Source: Niastella populi (GTDB lineage Bacteria > Bacteroidota > Bacteroidia > Chitinophagales > Chitinophagaceae). Taken from it: DNA of 64,000 nt. Shown piece after piece: positions 10,144-18,947 of this stretch. A program made the translations under genes and the position numbers. The first letter of the stretch is position 1; each line of letters opens with the position of its first letter. The notes beneath the pieces were generated by a model. The model was not told the origin of the DNA. It did no database searches and saw nothing but the letters and a program-made list of their open reading frames with translations. The stretch lies in contig NZ_LWBP01000001.1 of the NCBI RefSeq assembly GCF_002078015.1, positions 310,001-374,000 of the forward strand, given 5' to 3'.

Positions 10144-10413
10144 ATGAGTATGGATAAACGATATGAAAGTATCAAGTTCATGATCGAAACCGGACACATA
10201 ACCGAATTTAAGGAGATCTTCAATTACATTCCAAAGAGTTTATTAGGCAAACATCTTCATACCAATAATCCTCGAATGACCCGCCTGGTTACGGAAGTTG
10301 ATGATCTTACTGTGCAGGAGATCGTTAGTATCAGTTCGCTTTTTGATGTCGCTTATGATAAAATAACACACATCGTGTTTACACAATACCTGAAGGATAG
10401 AAAGATAAAGTGA
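10144..10413 (+). CDS. small HTH-like protein, paralogue 2
   Basis: This 89-residue paralogue of the preceding gene aligns along its whole length (ITEFKEIFNYIPKSLLG, LHTNNPRMTRLV, VQEIVSISSLFDV). The two are well diverged, so the duplication is old. Its leader is very A/T-rich, with a run of T just before the ATG. No enzyme motif is present. It probably binds DNA through a helix-turn-helix, but that rests only on the pattern of the predicted helices. Confidence 0.65.
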   Translation: MSMDKRYESIKFMIETGHITEFKEIFNYIPKSLLGKHLHTNNPRMTRLVTEVDDLTVQEIVSISSLFDVAYDKITHIVFTQYLKDRKIK

Positions 10414-11238
10414 CAGAGAGACTAACCGTGCCACGGCTTGTCAAAATGAAGCCGGGAGTTTCCGTGGCATCGCAAATGAACCGTGACACGGTTAACTTTT
10501 CTGCTTCAGCCCATGGGTTTTCCGGGAAGAGGGAACATTTCTGCCACTGGTTTGGGCCAGGCAGGATCCTGCGCTTCGAACCAGTTAACCCGGAGGGGAG
10601 TATGAGCCATCCTGTAATTACAGCGGTGGCTCTATTCTTTACCGCCCAACCCGTTAAAAGGGGGAGTAAAACCGCTGAAAGCCCAAAGCAATAGGATGCT
10701 TGCATTTGTTTATTAACCTTGAGGTTTTAGAATTTCACGATTCACGTTTGCCGTTTCACGTTTGCCAATTGCGTATGATCAACAACAAGCGCCCACTGTT
10801 AAGTCTGCGTTATATGCACCTGTAACAAAATAATCTATTGCTGATAAATAATATATTACTTACATTCGTTGCAGTTATTTAATACGAGCCCGGGATATAT
10901 CTCTATCAGCTTCTTTACAACTCACATTTGAACGGCCTGATTTAATAGCAGTTAATACCGGATCGATAAATCGAATTACTTACTGGATAACAGGCAGTCA
11001 CAAGCTTGTGCATAATTGGATCAATTCGTTGGCCGAGTGTAATTATTACTCTTACGGATTAATTTTTAGTCTTAAAGTTTTAGTATTTCACAGCCTGTAC
11101 CGAGTTATCGGGATTTCCCGTTTCACGATGCAAATACTGATCGTTGTCAGCAAACTAACTGACAGTACCTGTTATGGAAATCACTTAGCAGCACTCCATC
11201 ATCTTTTTCATTTTCAGAACCTTTAAAATTTCCTTTTT
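10414..11238. other. 825-bp spacer with CCGTGNCACGG palindromes and no convincing gene
   Basis: Open frames here have no family resemblance and I reject them. The first 80 bases hold CCGTGCCACGG (10426-10436), a CCGTGGCA half (10462-10469) and a perfect palindrome AACCGTG-A-CACGGTT (10479-10493). Further on are CACGTTTGCC word repeats near 10740-10770. The last 250 bases should carry the promoter of the subtilase gene. Confidence 0.5.
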
Positions 11239-13836
11239 ATGAGAAAAGAGAAACATCAGATGCCACTGGGCGCCATGTCTCCGCAACAGGAAGAGCATAG
11301 CATGGGCAAAATGCCTGGTGAAACTATTGAAAAGCAGCCAACCGGTAACATGGGCAGCGCTTCAGGTATGGGAGACACCGGCATTCGGCCAACTCCACAG
11401 GACGAAGCTTCATCCATGCCTATGGCGGATATGGCCGCTTCAGGCGAAAACAGTGAGGGGGAAATGAGGAATGTACTTATTGAAGTGCGCGTACCTTCTG
11501 CAAAGAACGCCTCTTTTGGTTTGCAGATGGGCGCCGGGTTAACGGCCTATGGGTTTCAGTTAGACTATAATTATGAGCCGGTACCGGTTAGCAGTAGTCC
11601 GAACCTTCAAAACGGATTAACTGAATCGGATGACCAGGTTGTACTGGTACGCGGTACAGTGCCTGTTGCCCGTATCGGCGAGCTGGAGCAGCAACCGAAT
11701 GTTATAAAAGTATGGAACGATACGAAAGTTGAACACTTTCAGTTCGATGCCGATATAATGGTTGAAGAAGAACAGAAAATAAAGATCACGCCCATGGAAG
11801 GCCTCGGCACCTGTCCCATTGGCACCTGCGACTGTGCGCCCGGAACGCCAAAAGGAACTATTGCCGACGTGGCCAATTACCTTGGCGTTAACCAGATGTG
11901 GGCATCGGGTTTCAAAGGCGATGGTATTGTGGTTGGGGTAGTGGATGGCGGTATTACCGCGCAGGGCCGCTCCATCAACTCGGGCGATACCAGCAATCCC
12001 GGCTGGCCTAACAAGTTAATACCCCGTGTTATCGGCGGCTGGCCTACTGCCAACTGGGGCACTACCGGCGCCAACTGGGGCTGGCATGGCAACATGTGCT
12101 CAACCGATGTGCTCGGTATGGCGCCCAATGCGCAGATCTATGATATCAGGATAGATGCGCCCAATATTGGCGCTACCATCTCAAACGCCATCGCCGGTTT
12201 TCAATGGGCCATCGATCAGCATAAAGCCAACGGAACCCCGCAAATACTAACCAACAGCTGGGGTATTTTCCAGGATAACTGGGACCCTGCTTATGCAACA
12301 GATCCCAATCACCCGTTCACCCGTAAAGTGGTGGATGCACTGAACGAAGGCATTATCGTTTTGTTTGCCGCCGGTAACTGCGGCGGCTCCTGTCCCGATG
12401 GCCGCTGCGGCACCGATAACGGTCCGGGTAAAAGCATCTGGGGCGCTAACGGCCACCCAAGGGTTATGACGGTAGGTGCGGTAAACAAGAATGAACAGTT
12501 TGTAGGCTATAGCAGCCAGGGGCCGGCCGCGCTTGACCCGCAAAAACCCGATTTCTGCTCTGTTACGCACTTTACAGGTTTCTTTACCAGCGATAGCGGA
12601 ACATCTGCCGCAACGCCAATTGCCGCCGGTTGTGTGGCCCTGTTGAAACAGGCCAAACCTTCATTGACGCAAGACCAGATAAAGAATGTTTTGAAGAATA
12701 CAGCAAAGGATATCGGTCCGGCCGGCTTCGACCAGCACTCCGGCGCCGGCATCATAAGGCCCAAACTGGCTCTCGAATCCATTGCCGCTGCACCATCGGC
12801 ATCGGGGCCGGTAGTATCATGGGGCCCCAACCGCCTCGATGTGTTTGTGGTGGGAACCGATTCAGCCCTGTATCATAAATGGTGGAATGGCGCCTCTTGG
12901 GGGCCATCACTCACCGGTTATGAAAATATGGGCGGCGTATGTATGAGCGCACCCGAAGTAGTATCGTGGGGACCGAACCGCCTCGATGTGTTTGTGGTAG
13001 GCGCCAACTCCGCATTATATCATAAATGGTGGAACGGCGCTTCATGGGGGCCGTCGCTCACCGGTTACGAAAATATGGGTGGAATAATTCAGGGCCAGCC
13101 CAAAATAGTGTCATGGGGTCCCAACCGCCTAGATGCATTCGTAATAGGCACCGATCGTTCATTGTATCATAAATGGTGGAATGGTTCGGCCTGGGGCCCT
13201 TCGCTCACCGGTTATGAGAACCTTGGTGGAAAGATCGTTGGCAATCCCGAAGTGGTTTGCTGGGGACCCAACCGCATCGACATCTTTGTGGTAGGTACCG
13301 ACAGCTCTTTATATCATAAATGGTGGAACGGTTCGGCGTGGGGACCATCGCTTACCGGTTGGGAAAACCTGGGCGGTACCATCCTTGGCCAGCCCAAAGT
13401 GGTATCATGGGAGCCCAACCGCCTCGATGTATTTGTGGTAGGCACCAATTCGGCGTTATACCATAAATGGTGGAACGGCTCGGCCTGGGGCCCGTCGCTT
13501 ACGGGTTATGAAAATATGGGCGGAACCATCGTTGGTTCACCTGAAGTGGTATCGTGGGGGGCCAACCGGCTCGATGTATTTGTGGTGGGCACCAATTCGG
13601 CACTGTACCATAAATGGTGGAACGGCTCGGCCTGGGGCCCATCGCTTACGGGTTATGAAAATATGGGCGGAACCATCGTTGGCCAGCCAAGGGTTGCCAG
13701 CTGGGGCAGCAACCGGTTAGATGTATTTGTGACCGGCACCAACTCGGCCCTCTTCCATAAATGGTGGAATGGTTCTTCATGGGGGCCATCACTCACCGGC
13801 TATGAGAATATGGGTGGCATCATCAACAAGTTCTAG
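11239..13836 (+). CDS. subtilisin-like (S8) peptidase with C-terminal seven-bladed PLL-type lectin propeller
   Basis: The 865-residue protein has a Met/Gly/Gln-rich N-terminus of about 75 residues with no recognisable signal peptide, then an S8 peptidase domain (about 205-515) with Asp236 (VVDGGI), His283 (GWHGN), Asn380 (AAGN) and Ser456 (GTSAATP). From residue 524 to the end are seven consecutive 49-residue repeats of the form [40 protein letters not shown]. These match the blades of PLL-like lectins (DUF346-type), so they should close a seven-bladed sugar-binding propeller. Cys-rich patches flank the catalytic core (TCPIGTCDC and [11 protein letters not shown]). A lectin-targeted protease is the inference; the export route is unclear. 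Confidence 0.88.
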   Translation: MRKEKHQMPLGAMSPQQEEHSMGKMPGETIEKQPTGNMGSASGMGDTGIRPTPQDEASSMPMADMAASGENSEGEMRNVLIEVRVPSAKNASFGLQMGAGLTAYGFQLDYNYEPVPVSSSPNLQNGLTESDDQVVLVRGTVPVARIGELEQQPNVIKVWNDTKVEHFQFDADIMVEEEQKIKITPMEGLGTCPIGTCDCAPGTPKGTIADVANYLGVNQMWASGFKGDGIVVGVVDGGITAQGRSINSGDTSNPGWPNKLIPRVIGGWPTANWGTTGANWGWHGNMCSTDVLGMAPNAQIYDIRIDAPNIGATISNAIAGFQWAIDQHKANGTPQILTNSWGIFQDNWDPAYATDPNHPFTRKVVDALNEGIIVLFAAGNCGGSCPDGRCGTDNGPGKSIWGANGHPRVMTVGAVNKNEQFVGYSSQGPAALDPQKPDFCSVTHFTGFFTSDSGTSAATPIAAGCVALLKQAKPSLTQDQIKNVLKNTAKDIGPAGFDQHSGAGIIRPKLALESIAAAPSASGPVVSWGPNRLDVFVVGTDSALYHKWWNGASWGPSLTGYENMGGVCMSAPEVVSWGPNRLDVFVVGANSALYHKWWNGASWGPSLTGYENMGGIIQGQPKIVSWGPNRLDAFVIGTDRSLYHKWWNGSAWGPSLTGYENLGGKIVGNPEVVCWGPNRIDIFVVGTDSSLYHKWWNGSAWGPSLTGWENLGGTILGQPKVVSWEPNRLDVFVVGTNSALYHKWWNGSAWGPSLTGYENMGGTIVGSPEVVSWGANRLDVFVVGTNSALYHKWWNGSAWGPSLTGYENMGGTIVGQPRVASWGSNRLDVFVTGTNSALFHKWWNGSSWGPSLTGYENMGGIINKF
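12808..13833 (+). repeat. seven in-frame 147-bp repeats encoding the propeller blades
   Basis: The last 342 codons of the subtilase consist of seven head-to-tail units of 147 bp. Units 5 and 6 are almost identical in DNA as well as protein, which points to recent duplication or gene conversion. Seven is the number needed to close one propeller. Confidence 0.92.
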
Positions 13837-13865
13837 TTGTAGTTAAACTCCATAGGCAAACCCAT

Positions 13866-13903
13866 AAGGTGGGTCCTTTTATGAGGGCCCACCTTTGTTT
13901 TTT
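13866..13903 (+). terminator. intrinsic terminator after the subtilase-lectin gene
   Basis: An eleven-pair stem (AAGGTGGGTCC with GGGCCCACCTT, one wobble) is followed by TTGTTTTTT, 30 bases after the stop codon. Confidence 0.88.
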
Positions 13904-13938
13904 ATGTGTGCCACGTTTCAAAAACGCGGCACATAAAG
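13901..13938. repeat. GTGTGCCAC-type hairpin, copy 1
   Basis: TTTATGTGTGCCACGTTT and AAACGCGGCACATAAA form a long imperfect stem. It is the most diverged of five such hairpins in the window and lies between the terminator and the ArsR promoter. Confidence 0.7.
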
Positions 13939-13961
13939 GAGCGGAAAAAAAAAATCCGAAA

Positions 13962-13985
13962 ATACATTGAAACATTTCGATGTAT
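13962..13985. promoter_or_regulatory. palindromic operator upstream of arsR-type gene
   Basis: This is a near-perfect 24-bp inverted repeat centred in GAAACATTTC: arms ATACAT-T-GAAA and TTTC-G-ATGTAT, 10 of 11 positions paired, spacer CA. It covers the presumed -33 region of the promoter whose -7 element is at 13991. The same core recurs before the MFS gene. Confidence 0.8.
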
Positions 13986-13990
13986 CTATT

Positions 13991-13998
13991 TATATTTG
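13991..13998 (+). promoter_or_regulatory. Bacteroidota -7 element (TATATTTG) of the ArsR gene
   Basis: TATATTTG matches the TAnnTTTG consensus, and a TTG lies 21 bases upstream inside the operator. It places transcription start at about 14004, so the ATG at 14023 is the start and the longer frame from 13906 is not used. Confidence 0.7.
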
Positions 13999-14022
13999 TA
14001 CCGGCAAAGCAAAATAGCCGGT

Positions 14023-14298
14023 ATGGACAGCAAAAAATTTGAAAAGATTTCCCGTGCGTTGAGTGATCCCAACAGGATCGTGATTTTGGAGAAGTTCAAA
14101 AAGACAAAAGACTGCCTGTACTGCGCCGAGATCCACGATAGCCTCGATCTGGCGCAACCATCTGTATCGCACCACCTGAAACAACTGGTAGACGCCGATC
14201 TGTTGCTGCCCGAAAAAGAAGGCCGCAACCTGAAATATACCCTGAATGAAACGGTTCTCGACGATTACATTGCCTTTCTGAAAGCCCTTAAAGGCTGA
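14023..14298 (+). CDS. ArsR-family winged-helix transcriptional repressor
   Basis: The 91-residue protein shows the ArsR winged helix: ALSDPNRIVILEKF, the recognition helix QPSVSHHLKQLVDADLL, and the wing EKEGRNLKYTLN. Its Cys pair (DCLYC) is a possible sensor but is not the classic metal motif. I chose the ATG at 14023 because a promoter -7 element lies just upstream. A palindrome over its own promoter recurs before the MFS exporter 290 bases downstream, so it probably represses itself and the exporter. The inducer is unknown. Confidence 0.88.
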   Translation: MDSKKFEKISRALSDPNRIVILEKFKKTKDCLYCAEIHDSLDLAQPSVSHHLKQLVDADLLLPEKEGRNLKYTLNETVLDDYIAFLKALKG

Positions 14299-14559
14299 AG
14301 GCTAAAAGCTGAAGGCTGAAGGCTGAAAGCTGAACGCCGAGCCTGAACGCGGAACGCAGCATGCTGAATACTAAAGGCGTAAGTATCAGGCAAAACAGAA
14401 ACTCCAAAGGTAAATCCTAAAACAGAACACTAAACACTGAAAGCAAAAGGCTTAAGGCCGGAATCAAATGCAGAACACTAAACGCTGAACGTGAGCTTCG
14501 AATTTGAGACACACGCGTTAAGCCTTCAGCGTTTAGCGTTAAGCTTCTTTTTGTCCAAT
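14299..14559. repeat. spacer of GCTGAAGGCTGAAAG words with complementary arm
   Basis: No gene is present. The left side repeats purine-rich words (GCTGAAAGCTGAACGC). The right side, just before the exporter operator, carries the complementary type (TTCAGCGTTTAGCGTTAAGC), so the spacer can fold into a long imperfect hairpin. Confidence 0.55.
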
Positions 14560-14579
14560 ATATCGAAACATTTCAATAT
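14560..14579. promoter_or_regulatory. palindromic operator upstream of the MFS gene
   Basis: A 20-bp inverted repeat, 9 of 10 positions paired, again centred in GAAACATTTC. It ends nine bases before the exporter ATG. The shared core with the ArsR operator is the sequence evidence for co-regulation. Confidence 0.78.
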
Positions 14580-14587
14580 TTAAATTT

Positions 14588-15799
14588 ATGAAGAAGTCGA
14601 TCTACATCATGGCGCTGGGGGCATTTGGCATTATCACTACTGAATTTGGCATTATCGGAATTATGCCCGCCATAGCCAAACATTTCAACGTATCGATCGA
14701 TACGGCCGGCTGGTTGCTGAGCGGGTTTGCATTGACCATTGCACTAACGGGACCATTCTCTGTGTTACTAACCTCTAAAATAAACCGAAAATGGATGATG
14801 TGCCTGGTGTTGCTGACGTTTGTGGCATCGAACATCCTTTCGGCCGTATCGCCCAATTTTACGGTATTGATGATAGCGCGTATTTTACCGGCATTCCTGC
14901 ACCCCGTATTCTGGGCGGTAGCAACGGTAGCGGCTTCCAAACAGGTTGAACCGAAGGATGCGCCTAAAGCGGTATCGGTTGTACTGGGTGGGTTAAGCGT
15001 AGCCACCGTATTGGGTGTGCCCATCACCACGTATATTTCAGAATTGATAAACTGGCAGGCTTCATTTTATGTATCGGGAGTGATCAACCTTATAGCGTTT
15101 GCCGCGCTGCTGGCCTTTGTGCCTTCGATGCCGGTAACGGAAAAACAATCGGTGAAAAGTCAGCTCGTAATTCTTAAAAAAGGGCAAATGTGGGTGAACC
15201 TGGTGGCCACCATGATCATGATCGCGGGGATCTTCGCCACTTACAGTTTTCTGGCAGAATACCTGGGAAAGATCAGCAGTATGGACGGAACACAGATCAG
15301 TATTATGCTGTTGCTGTTTGGCGCCACCGGTATTGCTGGTAACTGGGTTACCGGTATTGCACTTAGTAAAAACGTAATGCTTACCACCCGGTTCTTTTTA
15401 TTATCGCTGGTTGGTATTCACCTGCTCGCCTATACGTTTGGCGGTTTATTTATTCCCATGACGGCCATTGTGGGCATTTGGGGTTTTATACATACCGGCG
15501 GTTTTTTAATAGGGCAAACCCGTTCTACTTCCGAAGCGCCGGAAGCGCCAGAACTGGCAGCAAGTTTAATGGTATCGTTCGGAAATGCCGGGGTATCGCT
15601 GGGGACTTTCCTCGGTGGACTGGTTATAAAAAGTTTTGGCGTTCACCATGTAATCTGGATAAGCATTTTGTTATTGCTGGTAGCCCTCGCGCTCACATAC
15701 GTATATGTGGGCAGGCGATCGGCTGTAACCGAAAAAGAACGGGAACAGGAAGCTGACGAGCCGGTATTGGTGCCTGAAGAAGCAGTTTTGGAGCTGTAA
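14588..15799 (+). CDS. MFS drug/sugar efflux transporter (DHA1, AraJ/YdhP-like)
   Basis: The 403-residue protein has twelve hydrophobic segments and the DHA1 signature near the N-terminus (TEFGIIGIMPAIAKHF, then DTAGWLLSGFALTIALTGP). An acidic C-terminal tail follows the last helix. Proton-driven efflux of a small molecule across the inner membrane is the family role. The ATG lies nine bases after a palindrome shared with the ArsR gene, so it is likely the repressor's target, and the pair forms a small inducible efflux unit. The substrate is not predictable. Confidence 0.88.
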   Translation: MKKSIYIMALGAFGIITTEFGIIGIMPAIAKHFNVSIDTAGWLLSGFALTIALTGPFSVLLTSKINRKWMMCLVLLTFVASNILSAVSPNFTVLMIARILPAFLHPVFWAVATVAASKQVEPKDAPKAVSVVLGGLSVATVLGVPITTYISELINWQASFYVSGVINLIAFAALLAFVPSMPVTEKQSVKSQLVILKKGQMWVNLVATMIMIAGIFATYSFLAEYLGKISSMDGTQISIMLLLFGATGIAGNWVTGIALSKNVMLTTRFFLLSLVGIHLLAYTFGGLFIPMTAIVGIWGFIHTGGFLIGQTRSTSEAPEAPELAASLMVSFGNAGVSLGTFLGGLVIKSFGVHHVIWISILLLLVALALTYVYVGRRSAVTEKEREQEADEPVLVPEEAVLEL

Positions 15800-16038
15800 A
15801 GGTGTCTTACTACAACAGCCGCATCTTTGTATCGAGCCGTAATACAGCGTACCCCGGCAAGCGTCCGAAGCTGGTGGTAGTATATGAATAATTGATTACA
15901 ATAAAAGAACAAAGAACGGGTGGATCTGGTAAAACGGGTCTGCCCGTTTTCTTGAGAAATAAGCTCCGATAACTTATAGTTCTTGTATCGTATCGATTTA
16001 ATGCCGATAATTGTGATTTGTAAAAAACAGTAATCCGA

Positions 16039-16932
16039 ATGCAAAAGATCTATCTCAGTGATTCAGGCCCAAAAGTATCTCCGGCCATTTACGGATTTTA
16101 CAGATGGAATGAAGTGTCGGGGAATGCTGCCCAAACGATGGAAAGTATCGTTAGCCTTTGTCTTGAACTGGGCATCAATACCTTTGACCACGCCGATATT
16201 TACGGCGATTATCAGTGTGAAGAACTGTTTGGTAAACTCATCAGCAGCAAGTCGTTCAAACGCGAGGATATTGTATTGTTTTCCAAATGCGGACTGGTTA
16301 CGCCACACGAGAGCCTGCCCGATGTTCGCGTTAAACATTATAATACTTCAAAGGAGCATATCTTTAAAAGTGTTGAAAATTCCCTGCGGAAGCTGAGAAC
16401 CGATTATATCGATATTTTCCTGCTCAATAACCTCGATCCTTTATCGAATGTGGAAGAAACCGCGCTTGCCCTGCAGCGCCTGAAGGATTCGGGTAAAGTG
16501 AAGAACGTTGGGGTAGTTGGTTTCACCGTGTTTCAGCACCAGCTGCTGGCTTCTTTACTGAAAACGCCCATCGTTACCAATCATATTGAACTGAACCTGC
16601 TGAACACCTCGGCCCTTGACAATGGCCAGGTTGATTATATAAAACAACGCTATATGCGACCGCTGGCATCATCGCCGCTGGCCGCGGGCCGTATTGCCAA
16701 TGGCACCGATGCGCAGGTTGTAAAGGTTAGGGCGAAGCTCGAAGCGATTGGCAAAAAATACAATGCTGATATAGAATCCATTGCCGTTGCCTGGCTGGTG
16801 AAATTAGGGGCCCTGCCGCTGATAGGCACCATCAACCAGCAACGCATCCGCCATATCGCCAACGCATTCGCCATCGATCTCGATCACCAGGACTGGTATG
16901 AATTATATGCTGCTTCAAGGGGAGAGTTATAA
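16039..16932 (+). CDS. aldo/keto reductase, YdhF-like, catalytic His replaced
   Basis: The 297-residue (beta/alpha)8 protein has the AKR residues Asp50 and Tyr55 (FDHADIYGDY) and Lys83 (SKCG). The fourth tetrad residue, normally His in a LLLHRPDP motif, reads LLNNLDP, with Asn130 in the His position. The usual GVSNF motif is also altered (GVVGF). The NADPH site near the C-terminus (IGTINQQRI) is only roughly conserved. It may be a divergent reductase with low or changed activity. It is a single gene with word-repeat spacers on the downstream side. Confidence 0.85.
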   Translation: MQKIYLSDSGPKVSPAIYGFYRWNEVSGNAAQTMESIVSLCLELGINTFDHADIYGDYQCEELFGKLISSKSFKREDIVLFSKCGLVTPHESLPDVRVKHYNTSKEHIFKSVENSLRKLRTDYIDIFLLNNLDPLSNVEETALALQRLKDSGKVKNVGVVGFTVFQHQLLASLLKTPIVTNHIELNLLNTSALDNGQVDYIKQRYMRPLASSPLAAGRIANGTDAQVVKVRAKLEAIGKKYNADIESIAVAWLVKLGALPLIGTINQQRIRHIANAFAIDLDHQDWYELYAASRGEL

Positions 16933-16944
16933 CAATTTGGCAGC

Positions 16945-17075
16945 CCGCAACAGGCTGAACGCTTAAGACTTAACGCGGAAAGCTTGTGTTCGAATATCGA
17001 ACATGCTGAGTTTATTCGGTCAGCACTCATTACGGGAGCTTGCGTTAAGCATTCAGCGTTATGCGTTCAGCTTTC
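16945..17075. repeat. inverted word-repeat spacer (GCTGAACGC / GCGTTCAGC)
   Basis: GCTGAACGCTTAAGACTTAACGCGGAAAGC-type text on the left is answered by GCTTGCGTTAAGCATTCAGCG-type text on the right, with further AACGC/GCGTT pairs. There is no gene. It ends at the pcm promoter. Confidence 0.55.
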
Positions 17076-17100
17076 TCTTCGTTAAGCGTTCGGCATTTCA

Positions 17101-17108
17101 TATCTTTG
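17101..17108 (+). promoter_or_regulatory. -7 element (TATCTTTG) directly before pcm
   Basis: A perfect TAnnTTTG lies only six bases before the ATG at 17115, with TTCG 19 bases upstream as a weak -33. The mRNA would have almost no leader. Confidence 0.6.
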
Positions 17109-17114
17109 TGCCGA

Positions 17115-17771
17115 ATGAGAACGTTTGATGATACTTACCGGCATAAAGGTTTACGGAAACAACTGGTTGACTTATTAAAACAGAAAGGCATTACTGATGA
17201 GCGGGTACTGACCGCCATTTTACAGGTTCCGCGGCATTTCTTCCTCGATTCAGCATTAGACAGGGTTGCTTATGAAGACCGGGCTTTTCCTATTGCAGAA
17301 GGCCAAACCATTTCGCAACCGTATACCGTTGCTTATCAAACCCAGTTACTGGAGGTGAAACCTTACGAAAAGGTGCTGGAGATTGGTACGGGCAGCGGCT
17401 ATCAGGCAATTATTCTCGGCGAAATGAATGCGCAGGTATATACCATCGAACGGCAGAAAAAGCTGTTTGAAGAGCACCGTAAGTTCATTCTTCGCGGTAA
17501 ATATCCCAATATTAAATATTTTTATGGCGATGGCTATGAAGGGCTGCCTACCTACGGGCCATTCGATAAAGTGATTGTTACCGCAGCAGCGCCGTATATT
17601 CCACCTAAACTGATCGAGCAGTTGAAAACAGGCGGTAAAATGGTGATACCGGTAGGTGAGGGAAATGTGCAACGGATGTTGCGCCTTACCAAACAGGCCG
17701 ATGGCAGCGTTACAGAAGAATTGTTCGATAACTTTTCGTTTGTGCCAATGCTGGAAGGGAAGAACCAGTAA
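17115..17771 (+). CDS. pcm: protein-L-isoaspartate O-methyltransferase
   Basis: From the ATG at 17115 the product is 218 residues, the usual PIMT length. It opens with the family's HKGLRKQLVDLLKQKGI and VPRHFFLD. It has the substrate motif QTISQPYTVAYQ, the SAM-binding VLEIGTGSGYQ and the later GDGYEGLP. It repairs isoaspartyl residues in damaged proteins by SAM-dependent methylation in the cytoplasm. The in-frame ATG at 17061 would add 18 unrelated residues and lies upstream of the promoter, so it was rejected. Confidence 0.95.
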   Translation: MRTFDDTYRHKGLRKQLVDLLKQKGITDERVLTAILQVPRHFFLDSALDRVAYEDRAFPIAEGQTISQPYTVAYQTQLLEVKPYEKVLEIGTGSGYQAIILGEMNAQVYTIERQKKLFEEHRKFILRGKYPNIKYFYGDGYEGLPTYGPFDKVIVTAAAPYIPPKLIEQLKTGGKMVIPVGEGNVQRMLRLTKQADGSVTEELFDNFSFVPMLEGKNQ

Positions 17772-18008
17772 CCAATGTGATAATGTGCTAATTTGCTGAT
17801 GTGCTAATGAAAATACAACGAAGGTGAAATGTCCTGAATGATGAAAATGAAGTGAATAGATAAAGGGCAATAGACAGGGCGCCTGTTACCGGATACCGGT
17901 TTGTGAAGCGCCAGGTCAATGACAGTGCGATTGTTGGTGCCGGAGCACCGGGAACCGGTAACTGAAAGTTGTAACGGATTTCAGAACCAAGTATTCAACT
18001 AATAATCA

Positions 18009-18785
18009 TTGAGAGTAGTAATTATAGGAACAGGAAATGTTGCCACTATTTTAGGTAAAAGGTTTTTAGCCGCCGAACATGAAATAGTACAGGTTTGTGG
18101 AAGAAATGCATTGCATGCAGAAGACCTGGCCGATACATTGTCTGCCGTATCGACAACGGATCTAAAGCATATCGATCAGTCGGCCGACCTGTATGTACTG
18201 GCTGTTAGCGATAATGCTGTTGCGGCCGTAGCGGCTGAACTGCAGCTGAATAACAAACTCATTGTTCATACCGCCGGCGCCGTATCCAAGGATGTGCTCA
18301 GCGCCGCCAGCAAAAATTATGGGATCTTATACCCGCTGCAAAGCCTGCGCAGCGAACTGAACGAACTGCCCGAAATTCCTTTCCTCGTTGATGGTAATAC
18401 CGGGGATGATCTTGCGCTGATCACCGAATTTGCAAACACCATTTCGCACCAGGTAGAACAGGCCGGTGATGAACAACGGTTGAAACTGCATGTGGCCGCG
18501 GTAATGGTAAGCAATTTCACCAATCATTTATATACGCTGGCCAAAGCATATTGTTTGCATGAGAAAGTTGACTTCAATATGCTGCTGCCGCTGATAACGG
18601 CCGTTGCAGAAAGGTTGCACGATTATGAACCGGCTGCCATTCAAACGGGACCGGCCGTTCGAAACGATGAAGCCACCATTCAAAAACATCTCGCGCTGTT
18701 ACAGGACCATCCTTCATTGAAAGTAATGTATACCATGTTCACGGAGAGTATCAAAAAGATGTACGGCGCGCGAAGCGCGGGTTGA
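18009..18785 (+). CDS. Rossmann-fold protein with DUF2520 domain, UUG start
   Basis: The 258-residue protein begins with a Rossmann dinucleotide-binding motif (VVIIGTGNVATILGK) and continues into a helical DUF2520 domain with HTAGAVSK, GILYPLQSLR and HVAAVMVSNFTNHLY. It resembles the F420-dependent NADP oxidoreductase/ProC type of dehydrogenase; the substrate is not known. The start must be the TTG at 18009: an in-frame TAA lies at 18003 and the Rossmann strand begins at residue 2. Confidence 0.88.
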   Translation: MRVVIIGTGNVATILGKRFLAAEHEIVQVCGRNALHAEDLADTLSAVSTTDLKHIDQSADLYVLAVSDNAVAAVAAELQLNNKLIVHTAGAVSKDVLSAASKNYGILYPLQSLRSELNELPEIPFLVDGNTGDDLALITEFANTISHQVEQAGDEQRLKLHVAAVMVSNFTNHLYTLAKAYCLHEKVDFNMLLPLITAVAERLHDYEPAAIQTGPAVRNDEATIQKHLALLQDHPSLKVMYTMFTESIKKMYGARSAG

Positions 18786-18947
18786 AAAGTTGATGAGGTT
18801 GATAAAGTTAAAGCCATAAAAGACAGAAGCGGAAAGCCAAATTTGGTGAGGCATTGGGCCGCGGTTGTTTTCTACCTCATCATTCTACATTTGATATTCA
18901 ATATTCATCTGTTCTTTGCCTTTCCTTTATCAACTCTATCACCCTTA

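Noticed and set aside
10410-10694. 94-residue open frame on the plus strand and its 108-residue mirror on the minus strand
   Set aside because: No family resemblance, both strands open by composition, and the palindromes of the spacer lie inside them.
11008-11226. 72-residue open frame upstream of the subtilase
   Set aside because: No recognisable domain, no ribosome-binding site, and it covers the region where the subtilase promoter should be.
13906-14022. N-terminal extension of the ArsR protein from an ATG at 13906
   Set aside because: The extension runs through a hairpin, the operator and the -7 promoter element.
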